From: Acanthamoeba castellanii str. Neff
Taxonomy: Eukaryota > Discosea > Longamoebia > Acanthamoebidae
Direction: 5' to 3'
NCBI RefSeq assembly: GCF_000313135.1
Contig: NW_004457387.1
Span: forward strand, 1-13,106
DNA: 13,106 nucleotides
Below, one piece after another: positions 1-7,504 of this stretch (position 1 is its first letter; each line of letters opens with the position of its first letter). The position numbers were made by a program, and so were the translations under genes. The notes beneath the pieces were generated by a model, which was not told the DNA's origin, searched no databases, and worked only from the letters and a program-made list of their open reading frames with translations.

Positions 1-2749
1 CGCGCGTGCGGTTGCTGCTGCAGCGACTCACCGCCGGCGAGGTGGGCGACTACAACGTCGTCATGAACGCGCTCGCGGAGATGGGCCTGCGCGAGGACTG
101 CTTCAACGTGTTCGCCCGGATGCGCAACAACTTGATCAAGCCCGACACGGAGACTCTGAACTGTCTGGTGCTGGCCAGCGTCAGGGACGGCCGCACGCAG
201 GACATCGATGACGTCGTGGCCCACTTCAAGAAGACCTTCAACGTCAAGCCCAACGCGCGCACGTTCGCGCATCGCATCTCCGAGTTCGACAAGAAGAAGG
301 AGGGGAGGCGCGGCTCCAGCGGCAGCGCAGGAGGCAGGAAGGAGGAGGTGAAGCAGGCCATTCAACTGCTGGAGGCGATGAAACTCGAAAAGCCGCCCAT
401 CCGGCCCAACCTGGAGGTCATCAACAGCCTCATTGCTGTCTGCGTCCGCCACGTACGCCCGACCTCCGCCTCATCGTGGACACCAGCTTGGTGATATGGC
501 TTAACCATGAAACCGTTCTACGCGCAATCAAACCAGTACGACATGAAGACGGCCGGCATTCTGTTTCGCGATATTGAGCGGGGCAACCTCAAGCCCGACA
601 GACGCAGCTACGACCTCATGCTGCGCGGTACGCACTGACTCTTTTCTAGAGCTCTATTATTTTCACAACTCATTATTTGTGGTCTTGTTGTCCAGGTTTC
701 GAGATTGAAGCGGATGCAAAGATCATACAAAAGATGATCAAGGAAATGCAGCGGGCTCAGGTGGAACCGGACGCGAGCGCTTATGGCCACCTTATAGGTC
801 CGCTTCTTTCCTTACCCTTGTGGCGTGTGCGCGCGTGCGTGCGTGTGTGTGTGTGTGTGTGTTGGCTTACATGCAACGCAACGTGACAGGAGCATATGGG
901 CGGGCAGAACAGGAAGAGCGGGCGCTTCAGGCATTCGAAGACGTCAAGGCCAACCACCCCGACGTCGCGCTCGACGCCGCCATCTACGGGAAGGTGCTGG
1001 ACGTCCTCGCCGGCAAGTGGAAAGAAGAGGACGACTACCAGATCGACGACCTGTGGATGGCCAACGCCACCCGGGATGGGCGCGAGGGAGAGGTCGACGA
1101 GGACTGGGATCGGGAATGGACCGACGAGTGGGAGGGGGCCGGGAACGTCGAGCAGATGGCACTCTTCGAGGAGCAGGAGGCCGAGCGGCGACGAGAGGAG
1201 ATGCGGAAGAAGGAGGAGGACCGGCTGCGAAGGGAGGCGGAGGAGAGGGAGCGCGAGGAGCGCGAGGAGGAGGAGCGCAAGCAGAAGGAGCGGGAGGAGC
1301 GGGAGATGAGCGAGATGGAGAAGCAGAGACGGAGGGAGGCCAACGCGCAATACGTCGACAAGGCGTTCGCGCTGCTCGAGGACATGAGCCGTGGGCGCAA
1401 CATCGATCCGGACTACGCCACCTTCTTCAAGCTCATGAGCCTGTGCCTGAAGCGAGATAACACCACGCGCGCCCTGCAGGTGTTTGATCTGTTCAAGCGG
1501 GAGGCGGTACTGTATTCCTACGTGTTCGCGCGCTCTTGTGTGTGTGTGTGTGTGTGTGTGTGGAGTGTGTGCGTGTGCGTGTGCGTGTGTGCGTGTGTGT
1601 CGCTTGTGTCGCGCGCTAATTCTAACCTTGCGTACAGGAGAGGCACAAGCAACATAGGGACGAGGCACAGTGGACTGGTATGGAGATGCAGAGCGTGGCC
1701 AAGTTGCTTGCGCTCAAGTTCGTGCGCGGCTGCGAGAAGAACCGGGACATGCAGGCGCTCGAGACTTTCCTGACCAAGCATCCTCACTACATTGTGCCCG
1801 GCGACATCTACTCGGCCGTGGTCAAGGCCATCGCCAACGCCTACGTCCCGCCTCTGCGGAAGCCCACCGAGACCGACGAAGAGCGCGGGTGGATCGATTC
1901 GCTCGAGAGCGGCGACCACCCTAGCACCCGAGACGGAGGAGGCGTGGCGGAGAAGGGGGAGAACAAGCGACAGCAGCAGGGAGAGAAAGGGGACTGGCTG
2001 TACACGCAGGCGTGGGCGCTGTTCCACGAGATGCCGCGACACGGCATCGCGCGGAGCAAGGACGTGTACGATGCCATGATCGAGCTGGCCTGCAAGCGCG
2101 CCAGCATCAAGCGAGCCCTGGCCCTCTTCAGGGAAATGCAGCACGAGGCCGAACGAGAGCAACGAGAGGTGCGTGGGTTTACGCACCGCACCGCACGCAC
2201 ACCACACGCCGCAACTCACACCTTGTTTGGCGTTGTGCAGTCGGGGAAGACAACGCTAAAACCAGGGCTGCGCACGTACCGAAGCCTGATCGTGCATTGC
2301 TTGAACAACAACTACTTCAACAAGGAGGAGGAGTACAACTACCGAAACGACATCAACCACCCGCTCACCCAGCGAGCCTTTCAGCTGTTCGAGGAGATGG
2401 AAGGTGCGAGCGCAAGCTTTCTTCTTCTTCTTTAGTGTTCTCGCTCGACTGCTCCTCACCACCTTTTTACCTCCCATAGACGCGCGCATCAAGCCCGACC
2501 TGAAGGTCATCAACGCAATGCTTGGCTGCTGCGCGCGAGTCGAAGACAAAGCCAACGGCCTCAAGCTCCTCGGCCTGCTGGTCCGTTCGGTACGCTCGTA
2601 CACATTTGCTTCACCTCTTCCCCAATGGGCTGGCTGATGAGCTCATTTCACCACTACCATCCCTGCCACACGCTCTCGGTGGCCGAGTGCAGAACCTCGT
2701 GGCCGATGACCAAACCCTCAAGTTCAAAGACCGCATACAGAAGCTGTGA
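1..2749 (+). CDS. Pentatricopeptide-repeat (PPR) protein, 5' end outside window
   Basis: Exons: 1-452, 537-627, 696-797, 890-1506, 1638-2168, 2241-2403, 2480-2589, 2693-2749 (TGA). All 7 introns are GT-AG with matching phases, giving 706 residues in the window; the frame is open to the left edge. Degenerate 35-residue helical hairpins recur, for example DYNVVMNALAEMG followed by FARMRNNLIKPD near residues 16-48, LFRDIERGNLKPDRRSYDLM (about 158-177), MIKEMQRAQVEPDASAYGHL, RALALFREMQ, and AFQLFEEME joined to DARIKPDLKVINAM near the end. The hydrophobic spacing and the closing xPD/xPN are typical of PPR. Such proteins bind organellar RNA, usually in mitochondria in a non-plant, so an RNA processing or translation role is inferred. 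Between repeats lies an acidic stretch (about 269-304) and then a Glu/Arg/Lys helix (about 306-360), which is odd for the family. No DYW editing domain is seen; the targeting peptide would lie off the window. The last acceptor (2691-2692) is the least certain. Confidence 0.86.
823..862. repeat. GT/GC microsatellite in a PPR intron
   Basis: An alternating purine-pyrimidine run (GTGCGC then pure GT) fills the middle of the 798-889 intron. It is spliced out in the model and makes false open frames on both strands. Confidence 0.9.
1537..1600. repeat. GT-rich microsatellite in a PPR intron
   Basis: About 26 bases of pure TG are followed by GTGTGC-type units, within the 1507-1637 intron. The tract is alternating purine-pyrimidine throughout except for one GGAG interruption. 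Confidence 0.9.
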
Positions 2750-2814
2750 GCCCCTGGAGAATTAAAGAAGTAATAAAATAAAAAGGAAAAAGAAACAACA
2801 AATAAAAAACAACA
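2750..2814 (+). other. Very short AT-rich gene junction with candidate poly(A) signals
   Basis: Only 65 bases separate the PPR stop from the next ATG. The stretch is A-rich and holds AATAAA at 2772-2777, 2777-2782 and 2801-2806. It must hold the 3' end of the PPR gene, and probably the start of the next transcript unless that begins inside the PPR exons. Confidence 0.6.
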
Positions 2815-3261
2815 ATGCGAAAGCGAAAGCAAGGAGCGGGAGGAGGGGGCGAGAAGGGAGAGGAGAAGACGGCAGCGGCACAGACTACTGCGGCCGAACC
2901 GGCGCGGGGACGGCCGCAGAGCGAAAATAAGAAGGAGGAAGATGGAGAGGAGGTGGAGCTGGTAGAGGTGCCGTCCGACCACTGGCTCATCAAGCGCAAG
3001 TGGCGAATCGTAAAACGAAAGAAAGGCGAAGATGGAAACAAAGGAGAGGAGGAGGAGGAAAACGAGGATACGGAGTACGAGTACGAGGTGGATAAGCGGA
3101 AAGCCCTCATCTTCTTCGTGACACGACTAGTAGCAGTGCTCCTGGTGTTCCTCTTCCTGCACACTCTCTTCTACCACTACGTGTGGGACCCACTCACCCG
3201 CGCCCGCGAGACACCAATGGAGGAGCAGATACGCAAGTTCAAGGCGCTTGGCCAGCTCTAA
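2815..3261 (+). CDS. Unrecognised 148-residue single-span membrane protein
   Basis: Intronless frame from ATG (context ACAACAATGC) to TAA. Residues 1-95 are dominated by Lys, Arg, Glu and Gly, with a basic patch (LIKRKWRIVKRKK, about 58-70) followed by an acidic patch (about 78-91). One strong hydrophobic helix spans about 97-120 (ALIFFVTRLVAVLLVFLFLH), followed by an aromatic HTLFYHYVWDP segment and a 28-residue polar tail. There is no N-terminal signal, so a tail-anchored-like topology with a cytosolic charged domain is inferred. I do not recognise the family. The compositional bias is consistent, the reading frame is uninterrupted, and the gene sits between two same-strand genes, all of which favour a real gene. 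The opposite strand is also open here, but its Ser/Phe-rich product looks like a shadow. Confidence 0.68.
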   Translation: MRKRKQGAGGGGEKGEEKTAAAQTTAAEPARGRPQSENKKEEDGEEVELVEVPSDHWLIKRKWRIVKRKKGEDGNKGEEEEENEDTEYEYEVDKRKALIFFVTRLVAVLLVFLFLHTLFYHYVWDPLTRARETPMEEQIRKFKALGQL

Positions 3262-3328
3262 AGCCGCCCCTTCACGTTTCAAGGCATCGATGAATACCAA
3301 AATCAAACACAAACCCATTACAATCGTA

Positions 3329-3412
3329 GTGTGCGTGTGCGTGTGCGTGTGCGTGTGCGTGTGCGGTGGTGTGTGCGGTGGTGCGCGGTGGTGCGTGTGC
3401 GGTCAGGAGCAG
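3329..3412. repeat. (GTGTGC)n tract decaying into GCGGTGGT units
   Basis: About six GTGTGC units (3329-3366) are followed by imperfect GTGCGGTGGT-type units. This one is intergenic, unlike most of the other repeats in the window. Confidence 0.88.
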
Positions 3413-3462
3413 GTGAGCCCAAGTCCTGATCTTATTTTGCGGTTTTACCGCGGGGATTGCAC

Positions 3463-3489
3463 ATTTCTGGCCAATTTCCGGTGGTAAAC
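3463..3489 (+). promoter_or_regulatory. CCAAT-containing upstream motif, site A
   Basis: Contains GCCAATTTCCGGTGGTAA, preceded by ATTTCTG. The same core occurs at 10195-10212 with two C/T differences, and the left half recurs at 5231-5247. It lies about 370 bases before the eIF4E-like ATG. The inverted GTTTTACCGCGG at 3442-3453 resembles the reverse complement of its right half. Confidence 0.45.
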
Positions 3490-3857
3490 TCGCCCTTCCT
3501 GGCTCGTGCGCCCCCTGACCAAAGAAGAAACGAAGAAAGGAGGAACATGGGGGCATAAAACGGGACGCCCAAGGCACTTGTGGCCATCTCTCTCCCTCTT
3601 TCGCCAAGCCCCACACCTCGCCGGGCAGGCCCACACGAGCCGCGCAGTCGCTCCATCTACCCCCAAACATCTTAGATGTCCCTCTTCAAGCCTTCGCAGG
3701 TCAGGCGATCGACCGCCCCCCGTGCCGCCATTTGAGACACCCATCAAATCGCCGCATTTTGAATTAGAGCCTCCCCTCTGATTCAGCCTTTCTTCTTACG
3801 CCAACCTCAATCTCCAACCTCTTCCTTCACTACGCGCTCGAATCAAACGTTGAAACC

Positions 3858-5040
3858 ATGTTTGAGACCTCCACCTCGACCTACGCTGGTGACTTCAGCA
3901 ACAGCAACGAATTCAACTCCGTTGCCGCCCCCTACAACCCCTACGCTCGTGCGCAACAACAGCAGCCCCAACAACTGTACACTCAGCAGCAACAGCAGCA
4001 GCAGCAACAACACGATGACGATGGCCTCAGCTTCGTGGACCTCTTCGACACGCGAGGCCGTGCCACCGACCTTCTCTCCTCCTACGTCGTAGAGGTGAGC
4101 CTTCCTGTTCCTGCGTGTGTCATGTGTGCGCGCGCGGCGTGTGCACTGTGTGCGGTATACTGACCTCTCTTTCCTTGCGCTATTGTGTGCACGCCATAGG
4201 AGGTGGGCCAGGACGGACCCTTGCTGCTTGAGAATGGCTGGGCCTTCTGGTACGACAAGTACATCGGACCCGGCCGCACGGTCGAAGAGTACGCCGCTGC
4301 CCTGCACAACCTCGGCGGCTTTGGCTCAGTCCAGGTATAGACGTCTACACCGTCTCTCATCATGATCAGACCGTTACATGCATAGCTCGTGCCATGTCAC
4401 GTGTTGATTGATCGTGTGTCGGTGACTGACGCCGTGACGTGGTTGTGCTGTGCCAGGACTTCTGGAACTACTACAACAATCTGCCGTCGCCCATGCAGCT
4501 GCGGCCCGGCAACAGCATGCACCTCATGAAGCTCGGCGTGGTGCCGCTATGGGAGGACGCCGCCAACGTGGGCGGCGGGTCGTTCTCCGTGCGCGTGCCC
4601 AAGCACCAGACGGCCAAGGCGTGGCTCTACGTCCTGCTGGCCGCCATCGGCGAGCAGTTCCACCCGGCCATGGCCGCCTCGGGCGACGACGTGTGCGGCG
4701 TGAGCGTCTCCGTGCGTCGCGGTGAGGACAACGTGCTCACCCTCTGGAATCGCGATGCGCGCGTCTTCGACCTCTCGTCCTTCTTCGACCGCATCACGCA
4801 GCTCGTGCCCAACGCCGGCCTCTCTCACCCGTCCTACAAACGTACGTCATCATCCACACTACTCTTTGCTTCGGTGCATGGTGTTGGCAGCTTTCATGAA
4901 GACAACCTTGGCTTATCGTCTTCTTTCTTCTTTCTTTTATAACTGCAGCGCACTTTGCGGAGAGCGACCTAAAGGTGAACGTGAGCACGGCCCCGTTGGT
5001 GTCGAGTCCGCCCACCTCGGCCGCCAAGTTCTCGCACTAA
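3858..5040 (+). CDS. eIF4E: eIF4E-family cap-binding protein, 4EHP/eIF4E2-like (class II)
   Basis: Exons 3858-4094, 4200-4334, 4457-4841, 4949-5040 join in phase to 282 residues. Residues 1-79 are Gln/Asn-rich with polyglutamine (about 47-56). The conserved fold starts at GWAFWYDKYIGPGR (92-105). Further family motifs are SVQDFWNYYNNL (Trp127, the position that contacts eIF4G/4E-BP), VVPLWEDAANVGGG (Trp156 and Glu157, cap-stacking Trp and guanine-binding Glu), DDVCGVSVSVRR (Arg211, phosphate contact) and LTLWNRD (Trp221). The end, SYKPHFAES, matches the usual Y-x-x-H tail. The first cap-stacking Trp of eIF4E (human Trp43) is kept as Trp93, while the second (human Trp56) appears to be Tyr110 in TVEEYAAALHNLG, as in 4EHP. 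These motifs are seen; the cap affinity and a repressor rather than initiator role are inferred. ATG context is AAACCATGT. Confidence 0.93.
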
Positions 5041-5393
5041 GCGCTGACAAGCGAGACCTCTCTACACTCTTTTCCTTTAGCGAGTGAGGCAGCACACACG
5101 CAATGCCTCCGGTGCCACTTGTACATACATTCCTGCCATAAAGCTTTTTACCCCTTTTCACCTGATCGTCTTCTTTCGCAACAGCCCCGGCTGACGTCAT
5201 CCATATCTGCTTTCTTTTTTATTTTTCGATATTTCTGGGCAATTCCGTCAAGGGAGAATTATTTGGTCATTCTAACTTTCTGGCAAACTGGTGCGCTGCA
5301 TTCACTGATCTGGATCCTGTGCTCACTCATAAGGCTCGCCTCTGGCACTCCTCCTAATCTCATCCAACACAGCATCATCAGCACCACAACAAC
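5041..5393 (+). promoter_or_regulatory. Spacer and probable promoter of the zinc-knuckle gene
   Basis: No gene is visible in these 353 bases. A CATAAAG at 5138-5144 may serve the 3' end of the eIF4E-like gene. A T-rich stretch (5210-5230) precedes the ATTTCTGGGCAATTCCG motif at 5231-5247, which resembles the left half of the motif at 3463-3480. It lies about 147 bases before the next ATG. Confidence 0.4.
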
Positions 5394-6239
5394 ATGGGCA
5401 GCACCAAGAACAGTAACAAGCAACAGGAGCAGCCTGCGGCCTTGACGAGAAAGCCAGTCAAGCCGGTCGAGCTGAGGTGCAAGCTGTGCAACTCAGAGTT
5501 CCACCGGTCCGTCCAGTGCGAGGACCGCTGCCGGGGCACCCGCTGCGTCGAGCTCAAGCTCCACACCCACGCCTGGGCCGAGTGCCCGTTCAAGACCCGG
5601 CCCTTCTGCCAGCTGTGCGGCGACACCGACCACGGCGTGTTCAAGCACGACTGCATTCATCGGTGCTACGTGCACGACAGCTGGGTCCACCTCATCGGCC
5701 ACTGCCCGACCTTCTGCGACGACTGCGGCCTGAGCGGCCACCGAGCCCGCTCGCAGGTGTGCACCATGCGCAACCGAAGACGCACTGCCGTCGCCGCCAG
5801 GCGGACCTCCGCGCCCGCCGCGCCCGTCGTCGAGCCGGTCGCGCCCCAGAAGTCGCCCAAGCAGCAGAACGCTGCGGCGGCCGCTGGCTTGCCGGCGAAG
5901 AAGGCGGGGCTGGAGAAGAAGCGGGAGGAGGAAGAGGCGGCGAAGAAGAAGCGGGCGGAGGAGGAGAAGAGGAGGGCGGAGAAGGAGGAGAAGAAGAAGG
6001 CGGAGGCCGCGGCGGCCGAGGCTGCGGTGAAGGCCAAGGAGGAGAAGCTGCGTCAGGCGCTGGTCGAGCTGAAGAAGGAGAAGTTGCGGATCGTGCAGGA
6101 GCTAGCGCAGCTCCAGGCGAGCAAGCAGCAGCAACCCAAGGTTCAGGCCAGCCCGGCGCAGAAGGCCGCCAAGCCCGTACTGGCCGTGCCCATCACCACC
6201 ACCGGAGGTCGGGTGGGCCTCAGGCAGTCACGCGGCTAA
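5394..6239 (+). CDS. Cys/His-rich zinc-knuckle protein with coiled coil
   Basis: Intronless frame of 281 residues, ATG (context AACAACATGG) to TAA. Residues 29-123 carry repeated zinc-binding spacings. C29-x2-C32-x4-H37-x4-C42 is an exact CCHC knuckle. C72-x2-C75-x4-H80-x6-C87 and C108-x2-C111-x4-H116-x6-C123 are stretched versions. Extra Cys and His (C46, C51, C64, C91, H94, H99, H103, C104) could complete more sites. A basic linker (RNRRRTAVAARR, about 126-137) and an Ala/Pro region follow. Then comes a long Lys/Glu/Ala helix (about 165-245) ending in ALVELKKEKLRIVQELAQLQ, with a Leu heptad pattern. CCHC knuckles usually bind single-stranded RNA or mediate protein contacts, so an RNA-binding role is plausible but inferred. 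I do not recognise the specific family. Confidence 0.78.
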   Translation: MGSTKNSNKQQEQPAALTRKPVKPVELRCKLCNSEFHRSVQCEDRCRGTRCVELKLHTHAWAECPFKTRPFCQLCGDTDHGVFKHDCIHRCYVHDSWVHLIGHCPTFCDDCGLSGHRARSQVCTMRNRRRTAVAARRTSAPAAPVVEPVAPQKSPKQQNAAAAAGLPAKKAGLEKKREEEEAAKKKRAEEEKRRAEKEEKKKAEAAAAEAAVKAKEEKLRQALVELKKEKLRIVQELAQLQASKQQQPKVQASPAQKAAKPVLAVPITTTGGRVGLRQSRG

Positions 6240-6345
6240 GCCGACGTCTCTGCATTGTATCGCAATATTCGAAATAGAAAACAACATTTACGTAAACAGT
6301 TACATTACTTGATTTTATTTTTATTTCTTTTTTCGAGAGGGGAAG
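6240..6345 (+). other. Short AT-rich junction between same-strand genes
   Basis: Only 106 bases lie between the TAA of the zinc-knuckle gene and the ATG of the BTB gene. The left half has AT-rich ATTCGAAATAGAAAACAAC, with no exact AATAAA. The right half is T-rich (6310-6333). It has to hold the end of one gene, and also the start of the next unless that transcript begins within the upstream gene. Confidence 0.5.
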
Positions 6346-7416
6346 ATGGAGAACTCGTCGGGGGCGGCCACGTCACCTGCGCACTCGCCCGCCTCGTCAT
6401 CTCCTTCTGCTTCAGGGTTGAGGCTGAAGGCGTTGAGGCCACCACAACTACCACCGAGCACCCACCCACAACCACCCCAGCAAGGGGAACTGCGTAGCGA
6501 GGTGGTGAGGCTCAACGTGGGCGGGGTGGTCTACGTGACGACGGCCGCCACCTTACGCAGCCGCGGGGAGAACTTCTTCACGGGCCTGCTCGACCGCTCG
6601 CGCGAGTGGGCGACCCACGACGGCGATGGCGCCCTGTTCGTGGACCGCAATGGCCACCACTTCGGCCCCGTGCTCGACTTCCTGCGCACCGGGCGCCTGG
6701 TCGTGCCGCCGGGCATGGACCGGAGCGCCGTCGAGGCCGAGTGCAACTTCTACCTCATCGAACTACCCGCGGACGCGCGGCCGCAGCACCTGGACAAGTG
6801 GGACACCTGCGTCCTGCAGTGGCGGGTACAAACACGCGGCGTGTGCGACACACGACACACGACACACGACACACGACACACACATACTGAAATGCGTGTG
6901 TTGTTGGAAAAACTGTAGTGTTGGACACAAACGCGGCCGGTACAGCGGAGGAGCTATACGTCGGTGAACACGCTGCTGATCAAGTCGGCCGACTTTGTCA
7001 CGTCCGTCACCGAACAGCACTGCGAGTTCAAACTCTCCGAGTCTGAGTCCCACGAGGTGAGCCCAACGTTGGTCGTGCGTGTGCGGTGGTGCGGCTGAGC
7101 ATTGATGTGGGTGTATGCAGGAGCAAGAGTGGCACGTGGTGGAGAGTCTCAAGGACGACATCGCCGAGCTCAAGGAGACACAGTTTCAGGTCAAGGTCCA
7201 CGAGAAGGAGATACAACTCATCACCGAGGTGCGCTCCATTTTAACGCTCAGCCTCAGTCTTGTTGTGCTGCTGCTAATGATGACGATGATGACGCACAAT
7301 GATATATGGATGATCGGTGGGCGCAGCTGATCGCGAATGGCTGGGAGGTGGCCTACAACAATGGTACGGTCGTGGGTGGCCGTCGAAGCATCATCTTCCG
7401 ACGGAAGCTTCACTGA
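6346..7416 (+). CDS. BTB/POZ (T1-type, KCTD-like) protein
   Basis: Exons 6346-6825, 6946-7056, 7121-7228, 7327-7416 join in phase 0 throughout to 262 residues. Residues 1-50 are Ser/Pro-rich and probably disordered. A tetramerisation-type BTB (T1) domain spans about 52-140: VVRLNVGGVVYVTT, TLRSRGENFFTGLL, FVDRNGHHFGPVLDFLRTGR and AECNFYLIEL match the classical family landmarks. Exon 3 encodes an acidic amphipathic helix (VVESLKDDIAELKETQ), a possible coiled coil. Exon 4 gives a compact end, LIANGWEVAYNN then IIFRRKL. There is no channel pore, so this is a soluble KCTD-type protein. Members of that group commonly act as cullin-3 substrate adaptors or oligomeric scaffolds; the partner here is unknown. 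The ATG at 6346 is the first that includes the whole domain. Confidence 0.88.
6846..6880. repeat. Five perfect copies of a 7-base unit in BTB intron 1
   Basis: CGACACA is repeated five times without error in the 6826-6945 intron. Related CA-rich units occur in introns of the opposite-strand neighbour. Confidence 0.92.
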
Positions 7417-7504
7417 CAGCAGCGGCATGACATTTCAGCTGTAGGAGTCGTACACAGTACTTGCTTTTTTGTACCTTCTTCGTCGTTCGTCGTTCGTCTG
7501 AGTC
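7417..7504. other. Convergent 3' junction
   Basis: Only 88 bases separate the stops of the BTB gene (+) and the unrecognised membrane protein gene (-). No AATAAA is present on either strand. The two transcripts may overlap at their 3' ends, which is inference. Confidence 0.5.

Larger units (their letters stand above)
3262..3857 (+). promoter_or_regulatory. Spacer and probable promoter of the eIF4E-like gene
   Basis: These 596 bases hold no gene I can support. They contain a microsatellite (3329-3412), a CCAAT-containing motif (3463-3489) with an inverted partner just upstream (3442-3453), a TATA-like CATAAAA at 3554-3560, and a pyrimidine-rich CCATCTCTCTCC run from 3584. The CATAAAA to pyrimidine-run distance (about 30 bases) fits a TATA/initiator pair, which is inference only. 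Confidence 0.45.

Noticed and set aside
781..1668. 295-residue open frame on the minus strand, Leu/Pro-rich
   Set aside because: It is the antisense of the PPR exon with the charged helix; the Leu-rich run mirrors GAG/AAG codons, and both ends run into GT repeats.
820..1773. Single unspliced 317-residue plus-strand frame
   Set aside because: Its ends translate the GT microsatellites into Cys/Val repeats. The middle is a true PPR exon (890-1506), but the ends are intron.
5477..6277. 266-residue Arg/Gly-rich plus-strand frame over the zinc-knuckle gene
   Set aside because: It is a GC-driven shadow frame; the Cys/His spacing and the coiled coil belong to the frame starting at 5394.
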